In this document: positions 22,919 through 31,443 of the stretch, one piece after another | How positions within the stretch are numbered: the stretch's first letter is position 1 | How the letters are laid out: each line of letters begins with the position of its first letter | Assembly (NCBI GenBank): GCA_905233985.1 | Contig: CAJOFA010000025.1 | Span: 1 to 33,730, forward strand | Length of the DNA stretch: 33,730 bases | From: an uncultured Prevotella sp. | GTDB lineage: Bacteria > Bacteroidota > Bacteroidia > Bacteroidales > Bacteroidaceae | Reading direction: 5' to 3' | Notes under the pieces: generated by a model | The model's input: the letters and a program-made list of their open reading frames with translations, nothing else | Told to the model about the DNA's origin: nothing | Database searches by the model: none | Made by a program: the position numbers and the translations under genes

Positions 22919-24625
22919 TCAAATCTCCAGCATCATATCATTTACGCTCATACCCGGGGGTGTCATCGGCAGCACGTCATCATCTTCCTTGATGGCACAT
23001 TCCAAGATGTAGGGACCTTTCGTGGCCAGCATCTTCTCCACCGCAGCGGCAAGACTCTTGCGGTCGGTGACGGCTTCATAGGGGATGCCGTAACCCTGGG
23101 CAATGCTCTCGTAGCAGGGGTTCATCATCTTCGTGAACGACTTGCGGCGCTGCCAGAACATGTCCTGCCACTGGCGCACGTTTCCGAGATAGTGGTTGTT
23201 CATCAGAATCATCTTCACGGGAGCCTGCTGTTCCATGATGGTACCCAGCTCCTGGATGTTCATCTGGAAACCGCCATCGCCCATGAAGCAGCAGACGGTA
23301 CGGTCGGTGGCAAACGTGGCTCCGATGGCAGCGGGCATACCGTAGCCCATCGTGCCCAGTCCACCGCTGGTACAGATGCTGCGCTGGCGATGATATTTGA
23401 AGTAGCGCGTAGCAAACAGCTGGTTCTGACCGACGTCTGTCACAAGCACGGTATCATCGGGAGCCTGACAAGCCACAGCATTCACCACCTCACCCATCAG
23501 CAGCGGACCTTCGGTGGGATAAATAGCAGGCTCGATGACCTTCACACGCTCCTGCTCGTCAAGCGCCTTGAACGACTCGCGCCATGCGGAGTGGTCGTTT
23601 TTGTTGATGAGTGCCGTCAATGCCGGCAGCGACTCTTTGCAATCGGCTACCACGGCCACCGTCGTCTTCACGTTCTTGTCTATCTCGCTCTTGTCAATAT
23701 CCAGATGAATGACCTTCGCCTGCTTCGCATAGGTCTTCAGCGAACCCGTCACACGGTCGCTGAAACGCATACCGATAGCGATCAGCACATCACACTCCTG
23801 TTCCTTCAGGTTGACGGCATAGTTGCCGTGCATGCCGAGCATTCCCACATTGAGCGGATGGTTCGACGGCAAAGCAGAAAGTCCAAGCATGGTACGTCCG
23901 GCAGGGATGTCAGCCTTCTCAAGGAAGTCCTTGAGTTCCTGCTGGGCATGGCCGAGCTCCACGCCCTGTCCTACCAGTGCCAGCGGCTTCTTCGCGCTGT
24001 TAATGAGTTCGGCAGCTTCACGCACAGCATCGGGGTTTAGCTTCGGATAGGCAACATACGAACGGATGAAATCTACCTGCTGCGGCTCAAACTCCACCAG
24101 CTCCGTCTGTGCGTTCTTCGGGAAGTCAAGCACTACCGGTCCCGGGCGTCCGCTGCGGGCGATATAGAACGCCCTACTGACTGCCCAGGCAATATCACCG
24201 GCATGACGTATCTGATACGACCACTTCGAGATAGGCTGTGCCACACCGACGAGGTCCACCTCCTGAAAGGCATCCGTACCGAGGGCACCGATGGGCACCT
24301 GTCCGGCAATGACAACGATTGGCGTGGAGTCGAGCATGGCATCTGCCACACCCGTCAATGTGTTGGTAGCCCCCGGACCACTGGTGACAATAGCCACACC
24401 CACCTCGCCAGAAACACGGGCAAAGCCCTCGGCGGCGTGTGTAGCACCTTGCTCATGTCGCACCAGAATATGGTCGAACGCCTTTTTCTCTCCACGGGTG
24501 TAGTCGTAGAGCGCATCATAGACGGGCATGATAGATCCGCCAGGGTAACCGAAGATGGTCTTCACACCCTCAGCCTTCAAAGCCAGCATCAGCGCTTCAC
24601 TACCTGTAATCTTTTCCTTATTCAT
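22919..24625 (-). CDS. ilvB: Acetolactate synthase large (catalytic) subunit
   Basis: 568 residues from the ATG at 24623-24625. A thiamine diphosphate enzyme that condenses two pyruvates, or pyruvate with 2-oxobutyrate, in valine/leucine/isoleucine synthesis. Seen: GYPGGSIMPVYDAL, the catalytic Glu58 in VRHEQGATHAAEGFAR, the central FAD-binding domain, and the C-terminal ThDP motif beginning GDGGFQMNIQELGT and closing with NNHYLGNVRQW. An upstream in-frame TTG would add one residue and is not used. The heptad tract (ATCAATT)n starts within the start region and fills the gap to ilvD. Confidence 0.96.
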   Translation of the reverse strand: MNKEKITGSEALMLALKAEGVKTIFGYPGGSIMPVYDALYDYTRGEKKAFDHILVRHEQGATHAAEGFARVSGEVGVAIVTSGPGATNTLTGVADAMLDSTPIVVIAGQVPIGALGTDAFQEVDLVGVAQPISKWSYQIRHAGDIAWAVSRAFYIARSGRPGPVVLDFPKNAQTELVEFEPQQVDFIRSYVAYPKLNPDAVREAAELINSAKKPLALVGQGVELGHAQQELKDFLEKADIPAGRTMLGLSALPSNHPLNVGMLGMHGNYAVNLKEQECDVLIAIGMRFSDRVTGSLKTYAKQAKVIHLDIDKSEIDKNVKTTVAVVADCKESLPALTALINKNDHSAWRESFKALDEQERVKVIEPAIYPTEGPLLMGEVVNAVACQAPDDTVLVTDVGQNQLFATRYFKYHRQRSICTSGGLGTMGYGMPAAIGATFATDRTVCCFMGDGGFQMNIQELGTIMEQQAPVKMILMNNHYLGNVRQWQDMFWQRRKSFTKMMNPCYESIAQGYGIPYEAVTDRKSLAAAVEKMLATKGPYILECAIKEDDDVLPMTPPGMSVNDMMLEI

Positions 24626-24651
24626 CAATTATCAATTGTCAATTATCAATT
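24624..24651. repeat. Four heptads in the ilvD-ilvB gap
   Basis: ATCAATT, ATCAATT, GTCAATT, ATCAATT: exactly 28 bp in perfect 7-bp register. One end overlaps the ilvB start codon and the other overlaps the ilvD stop codon, so the repeat is the whole junction. Confidence 0.9.
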
Positions 24652-26452
24652 AATCTATGATTCTAACTCCACCCTTATCTGCAGAACTGACGCTCTGGGC
24701 GTAGGCTCTCAGCGCCTTGCTTACCACACGGTTGCGCTTCAGGGGCTGTTGCGGACGGGCTGCCAGCTCCTCGTCGCTCAACTTGACGTTGATGCTGCGT
24801 GAAGGGATGTCAATGACGATGATGTCGCCGTCCTTGATTTTTCCGATGTTACCGCCATTGGCTGCCTCGGGCGAGATATGTCCGATGCTCAGTCCGCTGG
24901 TGCCTCCCGAGAAGCGTCCGTCGGTAATCAGGGCGCACTCCTTGCCGAGGTGCATGCTCTTGATATAGGACGTAGGATAAAGCATCTCCTGCATACCAGG
25001 ACCTCCCTTCGGACCCTCGTGGGTAATCACCACGCAGTCGCCGCTCTTCACCTGGCCCCCCAGGATTCCCTCGCAGGCATCTTCCTGAGAGTCGAAGACC
25101 ACAGCCGGACCCTCAAAGTGCCACAGCTCCTCATCAACGCCAGCGGTCTTCACGACGCAGCCGTCCTGAGCGATGTTACCAAACAGCACAGCCAGTCCGC
25201 CATCCTTCGTGTAGGCATGTTCGATGTCGCGGATGCAACCGTTGGTGCGGTCGTCGTCGAGACTCTCCCACTCTGCTGACTGCGAACCCATCTTCGTCGA
25301 GAAGCGATTGGCAGGAGCGGAATAGTAAATACCAGTTTGAGCAGTCCGACTAGTTTGATTAGTAATATCATAAGTCGCCATCGCCTCAGCCAGTGTCATG
25401 CCATCTACACGCTTGGCAGAGCCGTCAAGCAGACCGCCCTTGTTCAGCTCGTTCAAGATGCCGAGGATGCCACCGGCACGGTTACACTCCTGCACGCTGT
25501 ATTTCTGCGTATTCGGAGCCAGTTTGCAGAGACATGGTGTCTTACGGCTCAGTTCGTCAATGTCCTTCATGGTGAAATCCACCCCAGCCTCCTGTGCTAC
25601 GGCCAACAGGTGAAGCACAGTATTCGTCGAGCCACCCATCGCGATGTCGAGCGTCATGGCATTGAGGAACGCCTGACGGGTAGCAATGCTGCGGGGCAGC
25701 ACGCTCTCGTCCCCGTCTTCGTAATAAGCCAGCGCATTCTTCACAATCTGCTGAGCTGCCTTCTTGAACAATTCTACACGTTGCACATGCGTAGCCAGTA
25801 TCGTGCCGTTACCAGGAAGTGAAAGACCTATAGCCTCCGTCAGCGAGTTCATAGAGTTGGCTGTGAACATACCTGAGCACGAGCCGCACCCCGGACAGGC
25901 ACATTGTTCCAGTTCCTTGATGTCCTCATCCGTCACCGAGGGGTCGGCACCCTTCACCATAGCGGTAATCAGGTCTGCATTCTCGCCACGCCAGCGTCCG
26001 GCCTCCATCGGGCCACCCGAACAGAACACAGCAGGAATATTCAGACGCATGGCAGCCATCAGCATGCCCGGTGTCACCTTGTCACAGTTGGAGATGCAAA
26101 TCATAGCGTCGGCCTTGTGCGCATTGACCATATACTCCAGCGAGTCGGCGATGATGTCACGCGAAGGCAGCGAGTAGAGCATACCGTCATGCCCCATAGC
26201 AATGCCGTCGTCAATGGCAATGGTGTTGAACTCTGCGGCATAGCAGCCCATTTTCTCTATTTCCTCGCGGACAATCTGACCAATTTCATGCAGATGAGTA
26301 TGACCTGGCACAAACTGCGTGAACGAATTGACAATGGCAATAATCGGCTTGCCAAACTGTTCATGTTTCATACCCGTGGCCACCCAAAGCGCCCGAGCTC
26401 CGGCCATTCTTCTTCCTTCTGTGCATACCGCACTACGTAACTGATGCTTCAT
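24650..26452 (-). CDS. ilvD: Dihydroxy-acid dehydratase
   Basis: 600 residues from the ATG at 26450-26452 (MKHQLRSAV); longer starts lie across the promoter. It dehydrates 2,3-dihydroxy-3-methylbutanoate and its homologue to 2-oxo acids, the third step of valine and isoleucine synthesis. The Fe-S region is of the E. coli type: Cys123 in [10 protein letters not shown] and Cys192 in [17 protein letters not shown]. The C-terminal [20 protein letters not shown] is also typical. At residues about 362-373 the sequence [11 protein letters not shown] comes from four 9-bp DNA repeats in a variable stretch of the family. It is first in the leftward ilvD-ilvB-ilvN-thioesterase unit. The leader is only about 15 nt, so there is no room for an attenuator. 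Confidence 0.96.
   Translation of the reverse strand: MKHQLRSAVCTEGRRMAGARALWVATGMKHEQFGKPIIAIVNSFTQFVPGHTHLHEIGQIVREEIEKMGCYAAEFNTIAIDDGIAMGHDGMLYSLPSRDIIADSLEYMVNAHKADAMICISNCDKVTPGMLMAAMRLNIPAVFCSGGPMEAGRWRGENADLITAMVKGADPSVTDEDIKELEQCACPGCGSCSGMFTANSMNSLTEAIGLSLPGNGTILATHVQRVELFKKAAQQIVKNALAYYEDGDESVLPRSIATRQAFLNAMTLDIAMGGSTNTVLHLLAVAQEAGVDFTMKDIDELSRKTPCLCKLAPNTQKYSVQECNRAGGILGILNELNKGGLLDGSAKRVDGMTLAEAMATYDITNQTSRTAQTGIYYSAPANRFSTKMGSQSAEWESLDDDRTNGCIRDIEHAYTKDGGLAVLFGNIAQDGCVVKTAGVDEELWHFEGPAVVFDSQEDACEGILGGQVKSGDCVVITHEGPKGGPGMQEMLYPTSYIKSMHLGKECALITDGRFSGGTSGLSIGHISPEAANGGNIGKIKDGDIIVIDIPSRSINVKLSDEELAARPQQPLKRNRVVSKALRAYAQSVSSADKGGVRIID
25334..25369. repeat. Four 9-bp repeat units inside ilvD
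   Basis: AGTTTGAGC, AGTCCGACT, AGTTTGATT, AGTAATATC: AGT recurs every 9 bp. Being three codons long, the unit gives a Thr every third residue ([12 protein letters not shown] on the coding strand). Confidence 0.55.
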
Positions 26453-26472
26453 AATTACCTGTTTTAAAAGCG

Positions 26473-26480
26473 CAAAGTTA
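26473..26480 (-). promoter_or_regulatory. -7 box of the ilv operon
   Basis: The minus strand reads TAACTTTG followed by C, 21 bp before the ilvD ATG. The -33 region at 26500-26503 reads TTGG on the minus strand, a partial match at the right distance. Confidence 0.65.
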
Positions 26481-26562
26481 CACATTTTTATGCGAATAGC
26501 CAACGAAAACACTCATTTTTTGTCTGACAGTACTTAATTTATAACAGAAATCAAACAAAAAC

Positions 26563-27810
26563 CTATTGTCTTTTTTGTTTCTTCAGCTTGTCGATGGCGT
26601 GCTCCAAACTCTCAGTAGGCGCAATAATGTTATAGGCTCCCCAGAAGTCAGGCTCATCGAAAAATTCAACGCGATCGTAGAAGGTTTCACGCTGTCCGAA
26701 AGAGTCACGCCCACGGATGCGGCGCACCTCAGCCTGCGGCACCACCTCAGTAACCACCATCTCGCTGACAACCGTATAGGTGGAGGCAAACAGACGCCGT
26801 TTCCAGTCACACTTGAAGCGCATCTCGTTACGCACATAGCTGATGCACGTTACGCTGTCAACGGTCTTGTAGTTGATGGTCGTCGTGAGCTGCTTGGGGT
26901 TGAAGCGCAAGCCCGGTGGACGACGCACAAGCATGTATTCGGTGGCAAGGTCACGGTTGCTCACGTCAAGTTCCAGCTCCACCCGGGTGAAGGCCAGCGT
27001 CTCCTGGTCAATATAGAGACGGGCATAGAAGAGCGGTCGCATGACGCGGTAACGAGGGCTGAGACTGACAACATACTGAGCCCGCTCACCGATGCGCTCG
27101 GGTATTTCCATGTGCAGGTCGTAGAGCGACAGCTCCTGCTCATTAAGCAGCAGCTGGCTGTTCTTCACCGCATCGAGCATGATGGGGATGACGGGACCGC
27201 CCATCAGCTTGACAGCCAGCGTGTCCTTAGCCCTTGTGCTCAACAACCGGCGTCCACGGACTATCTGTACCGCGTCGCCATAGGTATCGCCTACTTCATA
27301 CGATGTCTTGTAAAGGTCGGTCAAAGCCTCGCTGACGGCAATGAAGCGCGAGCCACGCTGCGCTGTCTCACGGTAGAAGCAATGCATCAGCGAAGGTTGC
27401 GTAGAATAGTTCTCGGGAATCTTCTTGATGGCAGCACGCACCACCACCATCGGGTCGTTGGCAGAGACCAGCACCTCACTCAGCACAATGGAGCTGGGCT
27501 GCATACGCACCTTGATACGGTCTGTTTGCCCTTCTTTCACAGTAATGCGCCGCGTATGGAAGCCCAAATGCGAGAGGATGAGATGCGTAGGACGCGCCAG
27601 TGTCTTGAGCATGAACTCACCGTCCTCATTGGTGACAGTACTGACGTTGTATTCGGGCGCCGAGACGCTGACATGAGCCAGCTCATCACCATCGGCAGAA
27701 CTGACCACACGCCCCGAAAGCACCACACCGGCACTATCGGAAGGCTGCTGGGCGTGAACAGACACCGCCAGCAAAAGCAGAAGGGAAATGACAAACGGTC
27801 TCATAGGCAT
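26563..27810 (-). CDS. Secreted protein with carboxypeptidase-regulatory-like domain
   Basis: 415 residues. Signal peptide (cleavage near VHAQQ) then a CarboxypepD_reg-like beta sandwich at about 28-105 (VLSGRVVSSADGDELAHVSV, NEDGEFMLKTL, LILSHLGFHTRRI), the same module that starts SusC-like receptors. The rest, residues 120-405, is a conserved beta-rich domain of unknown role (VRAAIKKIPENYSTQPSLMH, FYRETAQRGSRFIAVSEAL). There is no TonB plug or barrel, so it is not a receptor. An outer-membrane or periplasmic place is likely. The ATG at 27808-27810 is used; MRPFV at 27804 is also possible. It is a single gene with its own promoter, divergent from the PurF-like gene. Confidence 0.85.
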   Translation of the reverse strand: MPMRPFVISLLLLLAVSVHAQQPSDSAGVVLSGRVVSSADGDELAHVSVSAPEYNVSTVTNEDGEFMLKTLARPTHLILSHLGFHTRRITVKEGQTDRIKVRMQPSSIVLSEVLVSANDPMVVVRAAIKKIPENYSTQPSLMHCFYRETAQRGSRFIAVSEALTDLYKTSYEVGDTYGDAVQIVRGRRLLSTRAKDTLAVKLMGGPVIPIMLDAVKNSQLLLNEQELSLYDLHMEIPERIGERAQYVVSLSPRYRVMRPLFYARLYIDQETLAFTRVELELDVSNRDLATEYMLVRRPPGLRFNPKQLTTTINYKTVDSVTCISYVRNEMRFKCDWKRRLFASTYTVVSEMVVTEVVPQAEVRRIRGRDSFGQRETFYDRVEFFDEPDFWGAYNIIAPTESLEHAIDKLKKQKRQ

Positions 27811-27845
27811 GCGTTCTTTTACTAATCTATATCATTTTTCCGCTA

Positions 27846-27853
27846 CAAAGATA
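27846..27853 (-). promoter_or_regulatory. -7 box of the carboxypeptidase-domain gene
   Basis: The minus strand reads TATCTTTG, a TAnnTTTG match 36 bp before the ATG at 27810. Confidence 0.6.
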
Positions 27854-27896
27854 AAAAATAATGATGAAATATGTGTGATGAATAATGTTTTTTTTG

Positions 27897-27904
27897 TAAC
27901 TTTG
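27897..27904 (+). promoter_or_regulatory. -7 box of the PurF-like gene
   Basis: TAACTTTG followed by C. The leader to the ATG at 27964 is about 53 nt. The -33 site is weak (TGTG at 27874-27877). Confidence 0.6.
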
Positions 27905-27963
27905 CGCCGCAAATAAGCAAAATCATATATATTTGTTTCATTGAATCGTCAAAACATCAAAAC

Positions 27964-29406
27964 ATGGGTGGATTTTTCGGCACTATCGCTACCAAAGACT
28001 GCGTGAACGACTTGTTCTACGGCACAGACTACAACTCACACTTAGGCACCAAGCGTGCCGGTATGGTTACCTTTGACAAAGAACAGGGCTTCTACCGGTC
28101 CATTCACAGCCTGGAGCGCAACTACTTCCGCTCACGCTTTGAGGACGAGCTGGATAAATTCAAGGGTAGCGAGGGCATTGGCGTCATCAGCGACACCGAC
28201 CCGCAGCCCATCATTATCAACTCACACTTAGGACGATATGCCGTCACTACCGTGGCGAAAATCAATAATCTCCGTGAGATTGCCGACGAGCTGTTGGCCG
28301 AGCGCATGCACTTCAGCGAGATGTCAGCCAACAACATCAACCAGACAGAACTAGTCGCCCTGCTCATCAACATGGGACAGACATTCACCGACGGCATCAA
28401 CCTCGTCTATAAGAAAATCATCGGCTCCTGCTCCATGCTCATCCTCACCGAGGACGGCATCATCTGTGCCCGTGACTTCTTCGGACGCACACCCATCGTC
28501 ATCGGCAAGAAGGAGGAGGCTGACGGCAGCTGTGCCTACGCCGTATCGTCAGAGACAACGGCATTTCCCAACCTCGACTACAAGGTGTTGCGTGACGTCG
28601 GCCCCGGCGAGATAGTCCGTCTGCGTGCCAACGGCATCGAGGTGATGCAGCCCCCTATGGAGCGCGAACAGATCTGCTCGTTCCTCTGGGTGTACTACGG
28701 CTTCCCCTCCAGCGACTACGAGGGCATCAACGTGGAGCATGTTCGTGAGGCCAATGGTGAAATGCTGGGTAAGGAAGATAACGTCGATGCAGACATCGTC
28801 TGCGGCATCCCCGACTCAGGTGTCGGCATGGCGCTGGGTTACTCCGAGGGCCATCACATCCCCTACAAGCGTGCCGTGACGAAATATACCCCCACATGGC
28901 CGCGCTCGTTCACCCCTGGCAGCCAGACACGCCGCGAACTGGTGGCACGCATGAAGCTCGTGCCCAACCCCGCCATCCTGAAGGGGCAGCGCATCGTGTT
29001 CTGTGACGACAGCATCGTCCGCGGCACACAGCTGCGCGACAATGTCCGCACGTTCTTTGAGTATGGTGCCAAGGAAGTACATGTGCGCATCTCCTGTCCC
29101 CCACTCGTCTATGGCTGTCCGTTCATCGGCTTCACATCGTCGAAGAGCGACTACGAGCTCATCACCCGCCGCATCATCCGCGACCTTGAGGGCGAGGAAA
29201 AAGCCAACGACCCCGAGGTGCTGAGTCGCTACGCCACCACCGACTCGCCGGAATACAAGCGAATGGTAGAAGAGATAGGCAAGCGCTTAGGACTGACCAG
29301 CGTGAAGTTTGCCAAGCTCGAGAACCTCATCCAAGCCATCGGCATGCCGAAGTGCAAGGTATGCACCCATTGCTTCGACAACACCAGCTACGGACACGAG
29401 AAGTAA
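27964..29406 (+). CDS. PurF-like amidophosphoribosyltransferase without the glutaminase Cys
   Basis: 480 residues, homologous over its length to glutamine PRPP amidotransferase. The phosphoribosyltransferase half is intact, with the PRPP loop IVFCDDSIVRGTQL at about residues 343-356. The N-terminal glutaminase half keeps the fold (NSHLGTKRAG, NSHLGRYAV, FGRTPIVIG), but the nucleophile Cys directly after Met1 in PurF is Gly: the protein starts MGGFFG. No other start would supply it. Cys near 237 (EQICSF), 386 (YGCPF) and in CKVCTHC (about 464-470) resemble the [4Fe-4S] ligands of Bacillus-type PurF. I recall the same MGGFFG start in Bacteroides proteins annotated as PurF. It may use ammonia, or be a paralogue with another role. 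Confidence 0.88.
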   Translation: MGGFFGTIATKDCVNDLFYGTDYNSHLGTKRAGMVTFDKEQGFYRSIHSLERNYFRSRFEDELDKFKGSEGIGVISDTDPQPIIINSHLGRYAVTTVAKINNLREIADELLAERMHFSEMSANNINQTELVALLINMGQTFTDGINLVYKKIIGSCSMLILTEDGIICARDFFGRTPIVIGKKEEADGSCAYAVSSETTAFPNLDYKVLRDVGPGEIVRLRANGIEVMQPPMEREQICSFLWVYYGFPSSDYEGINVEHVREANGEMLGKEDNVDADIVCGIPDSGVGMALGYSEGHHIPYKRAVTKYTPTWPRSFTPGSQTRRELVARMKLVPNPAILKGQRIVFCDDSIVRGTQLRDNVRTFFEYGAKEVHVRISCPPLVYGCPFIGFTSSKSDYELITRRIIRDLEGEEKANDPEVLSRYATTDSPEYKRMVEEIGKRLGLTSVKFAKLENLIQAIGMPKCKVCTHCFDNTSYGHEK

Positions 29407-29410
29407 AAAA

Positions 29411-29689
29411 TCACTTCACAATCTTGCCTGTCTTGTCGATTATATACTCTTTTCCGTTGGCGTCCTTGACCGAAGCCAGACCATCGTAGAAATTCCATAC
29501 ACACTTCCACTTACAGGGAATGACCACCTCACCCGTCTCGTCGATAAAGCCGCACTTGCCTTTGGCGTCCTCGACATAAGCCAGGCCCTCGGAGTAGGTT
29601 CCTTTATATTTCCATTGCGCACTTGCGTATGACATAGGAATTAACGATAGCACCACGGCTAATAATAATACTTTAATAATCCTTTTCAT
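29411..29689 (-). CDS. Short secreted WG-repeat protein
   Basis: 92 residues: a signal peptide (cleavage near SYASAQ) and two or three WG/KWG-type repeats, for example YSEGLAYVEDAKGKCGFIDE, GEVVIPCKW and FYDGLASVKDANGKEYIID. Such repeats form small beta structures in secreted proteins of Bacteroidota, usually in longer proteins, so this is a short version. The stop lies 4 bp from the convergent stop of the PurF-like gene. No function is proposed. Confidence 0.8.
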   Translation of the reverse strand: MKRIIKVLLLAVVLSLIPMSYASAQWKYKGTYSEGLAYVEDAKGKCGFIDETGEVVIPCKWKCVWNFYDGLASVKDANGKEYIIDKTGKIVK

Positions 29690-29784
29690 ATTTTTGGGGT
29701 TTTAAGTTATTTTATGCAAGGCTGCGGGTAAGCGAGGGCAATGATGCTTGCATCGATTGCCGAACCGATGGAGCAGTGAGCACC

Positions 29785-29812
29785 ATCAGCCCTCAGCCTT
29801 CTGCCCTCACCC
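29785..29812. repeat. Four heptads at the truncated end of a metalloprotease remnant
   Basis: ATCAGCC, CTCAGCC, TTCTGCC, CTCACCC in exact register. The stop codon of the remnant (29793-29795) lies inside the tract, so the reading frame ends in repeat sequence, not in family sequence. Confidence 0.7.
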
Positions 29813-30056
29813 GCTCCGTAGCCTCAGCCTTCTGAGTCCGCGTAGTCAATGGAAGCTGATTGAAGAAGGCAGTCCGTTTTTCCAGTCGCTCAGCGTTTTT
29901 CCTCCTTGCCTCCACAATCCATTCCCGATGCTGAAGCACAAACGCCTGCACCTTTTTCTTCGACACGCCAAAAGGAGCCGACACATGCACATCGCCATTC
30001 TTCACGACACGCATCGACAACCTCCTCGTCCATCTGTATGTCAGTTGTATAGCCAT
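29793..30056 (-). pseudogene. 3'-truncated YgjP-type (M48/SprT-like) metalloprotease remnant
   Basis: 87 residues from the ATG at 30054-30056. The text from LTYRWTRRLSMRVVKNGDVHVSAPFGVSKKKVQAFV to VEARRKNAERLEKR matches the N-terminal, substrate-positioning part of the YgjP/DUF45 family, which normally runs to about 230 residues. The zinc-binding HExxH-type part and everything after it are missing, and the frame stops within a heptad repeat at 29785-29812. The remaining part cannot be a metalloprotease. A small stand-alone protein is possible, but loss of the 3' half is the simpler reading. The 29690-29784 stretch beyond it shows no clear continuation in any minus-strand frame. Confidence 0.6.
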
Positions 30057-30155
30057 TAATCCTTTATCAAGCAATCATAGGGCAAAATTTCTCATTTTGG
30101 TGCAAATTTCAAAATGTTTTATATAAAAATTGGCCTACTATGATGACACAAAAAG

Positions 30156-30194
30156 CAGACAATGGTCGCCTCGTATTGAAGTAACCATTGTCTG
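30156..30194. repeat. 11-bp inverted repeat in an intergenic gap
   Basis: CAGACAATGGT at 30156-30166 pairs perfectly with ACCATTGTCTG at 30184-30194 around a 17-nt loop. AACCATTG words recur near 30183 and 30265, and a GCCAATCATTGGC palindrome lies near 30242-30254, so the 30075-30333 gap holds several related half-sites. No gene is seen there. Confidence 0.6.
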
Positions 30195-30333
30195 TACGTG
30201 ATGGAATTATCTCCTGCAGTCGAGCCAACCATCTCCTCTACCCCAGCCAATCATTGGCTCAAACCGAGGGAACCATTGAGTCACATACTTAAGTGGATCA
30301 TTTGGAACCGTTCCCACTTTATTCCGCTGTATT

Positions 30334-31278
30334 CTAGAATGGATAACGAGTTTTAAGATACTGTATCCAGTTCTGAAACTTTATGTTTCTGGGGAAATAT
30401 TTTTCAATCAAATCTATCAGGGCTTCAATGGTGATATAACCAAAAGTTGAACGTCCTTCATCTGTAAGAAATTTTTCATACTTTGGGAGGACATCATTAA
30501 AATGAGGATTACCATTTGGGTAGAGTGTAATGCTATGGAACTTCTCTACCAATTGTTTTAGAAGCATGCTTGCCCCAAGTATATGATTTCTCCATATCTG
30601 GCGATATTCATCTTTGCAGAGAGGTGTCTCTCTGATAGGAATATTGGAAATCTCAGGAATGAACCAACCACAGGACTTCGTTACTTGAGCATACATTGAT
30701 TGCTCGTTTTCCATTACCTCATGACGTTCCTTGACACCAAAAGGATAACCCTCCTCGGTATATTTTACCTCTATGCCGATGCCACATATCTTTCCTTTAT
30801 GTAGATATTCTATGTATGCATCAAATGAAGTATTGTCATTAAGACATTTAGTTTTGTCTGGTGCCCATTCTATTCTGATATCTATCACCTCATCAATCTC
30901 ATTTCTACCCAGAATATCGTTGAACACCTTTGCAGTGGCATTGTATTCATACATCATCGGGACAAAAACATTCCAAGGTATATGTTCACTGCGCAACATA
31001 TTGGCATACAAACCATCATGTTGAGTTGATGTAAGTTTGGGATAACGTATTTTTATCTTTTCCAAGATTTCATGGCGGAAATCATCACAAAAGTTAAAAC
31101 CTTCTTCTGCATCTTTAGGCATAAGAAACGCACCATACTTACCAAACTTGTTTAAGGGATCGAATGGAACTTTCAGAATATTAGCTCTGAAGTTGGATTG
31201 GTGAGTACGAGCCTTACGCTTAAAAGGCTTGTCACCATTATAAATCAATGGTGTTACATTACTAATTGCATTTTTCAT
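30334..31278 (-). CDS. Orphan PD-(D/E)XK nuclease, PGN_0703-like
   Basis: 314 residues, cytoplasmic. The fold signature is visible as Asp153 in SFDAYIEY and Glu170-x-Lys172 in GIGIEVKYTE, with a Gln/Glu-rich helix after it. SEHIPWNVFVPM and the overall layout match what is annotated in Bacteroidales as PGN_0703 family putative restriction endonuclease. No methyltransferase or specificity gene is nearby, so it is either an unpaired restriction-type nuclease or a defence effector with another control. It is AT-rich relative to the core genes, which fits an acquired gene. A -7 box lies about 100 bp upstream (31375-31382). Confidence 0.75.
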   Translation of the reverse strand: MKNAISNVTPLIYNGDKPFKRKARTHQSNFRANILKVPFDPLNKFGKYGAFLMPKDAEEGFNFCDDFRHEILEKIKIRYPKLTSTQHDGLYANMLRSEHIPWNVFVPMMYEYNATAKVFNDILGRNEIDEVIDIRIEWAPDKTKCLNDNTSFDAYIEYLHKGKICGIGIEVKYTEEGYPFGVKERHEVMENEQSMYAQVTKSCGWFIPEISNIPIRETPLCKDEYRQIWRNHILGASMLLKQLVEKFHSITLYPNGNPHFNDVLPKYEKFLTDEGRSTFGYITIEALIDLIEKYFPRNIKFQNWIQYLKTRYPF

Positions 31279-31374
31279 CCGTTTTTCTATTTTAGTTTAA
31301 TTGGTTTTGTTGGAGGACTTTGGGTACAGAAGGGCAGTCCCTCAGTGATGTATGTAGTCTGTTTTTTCTGTCCG

Positions 31375-31382
31375 CAAAGATA
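31375..31382 (-). promoter_or_regulatory. -7 box of the nuclease gene
   Basis: The minus strand reads TATCTTTG followed by C. The leader to the ATG at 31278 would be about 90 nt and contains GGACT/AGTCC arms (31315-31340) able to form a hairpin. Confidence 0.5.
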
Positions 31383-31443
31383 CGAATAATATTTTATATT
31401 CTTGCCAATTCTTGCAAGTTTTTGCAAAATTAGCAAGAATTTG

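Noticed and set aside
22303..24651. CRISPR array from the repeated short words in the ilv region
   Set aside because: Units are 7-8 bp with no spacers and differ between sites.
26453..26562. Attenuator or leader peptide for the ilv operon
   Set aside because: The predicted transcription start leaves about 15 nt before ilvD; no leader ORF with Ile/Val/Leu codons and no terminator stem.
26566..27825. 419-codon plus-strand ORF opposite the carboxypeptidase-domain gene
   Set aside because: It mirrors the real gene almost base for base, is rich in His, Arg and Gln, and has no signal or domain; the minus-strand gene has a signal peptide, domain and promoter.
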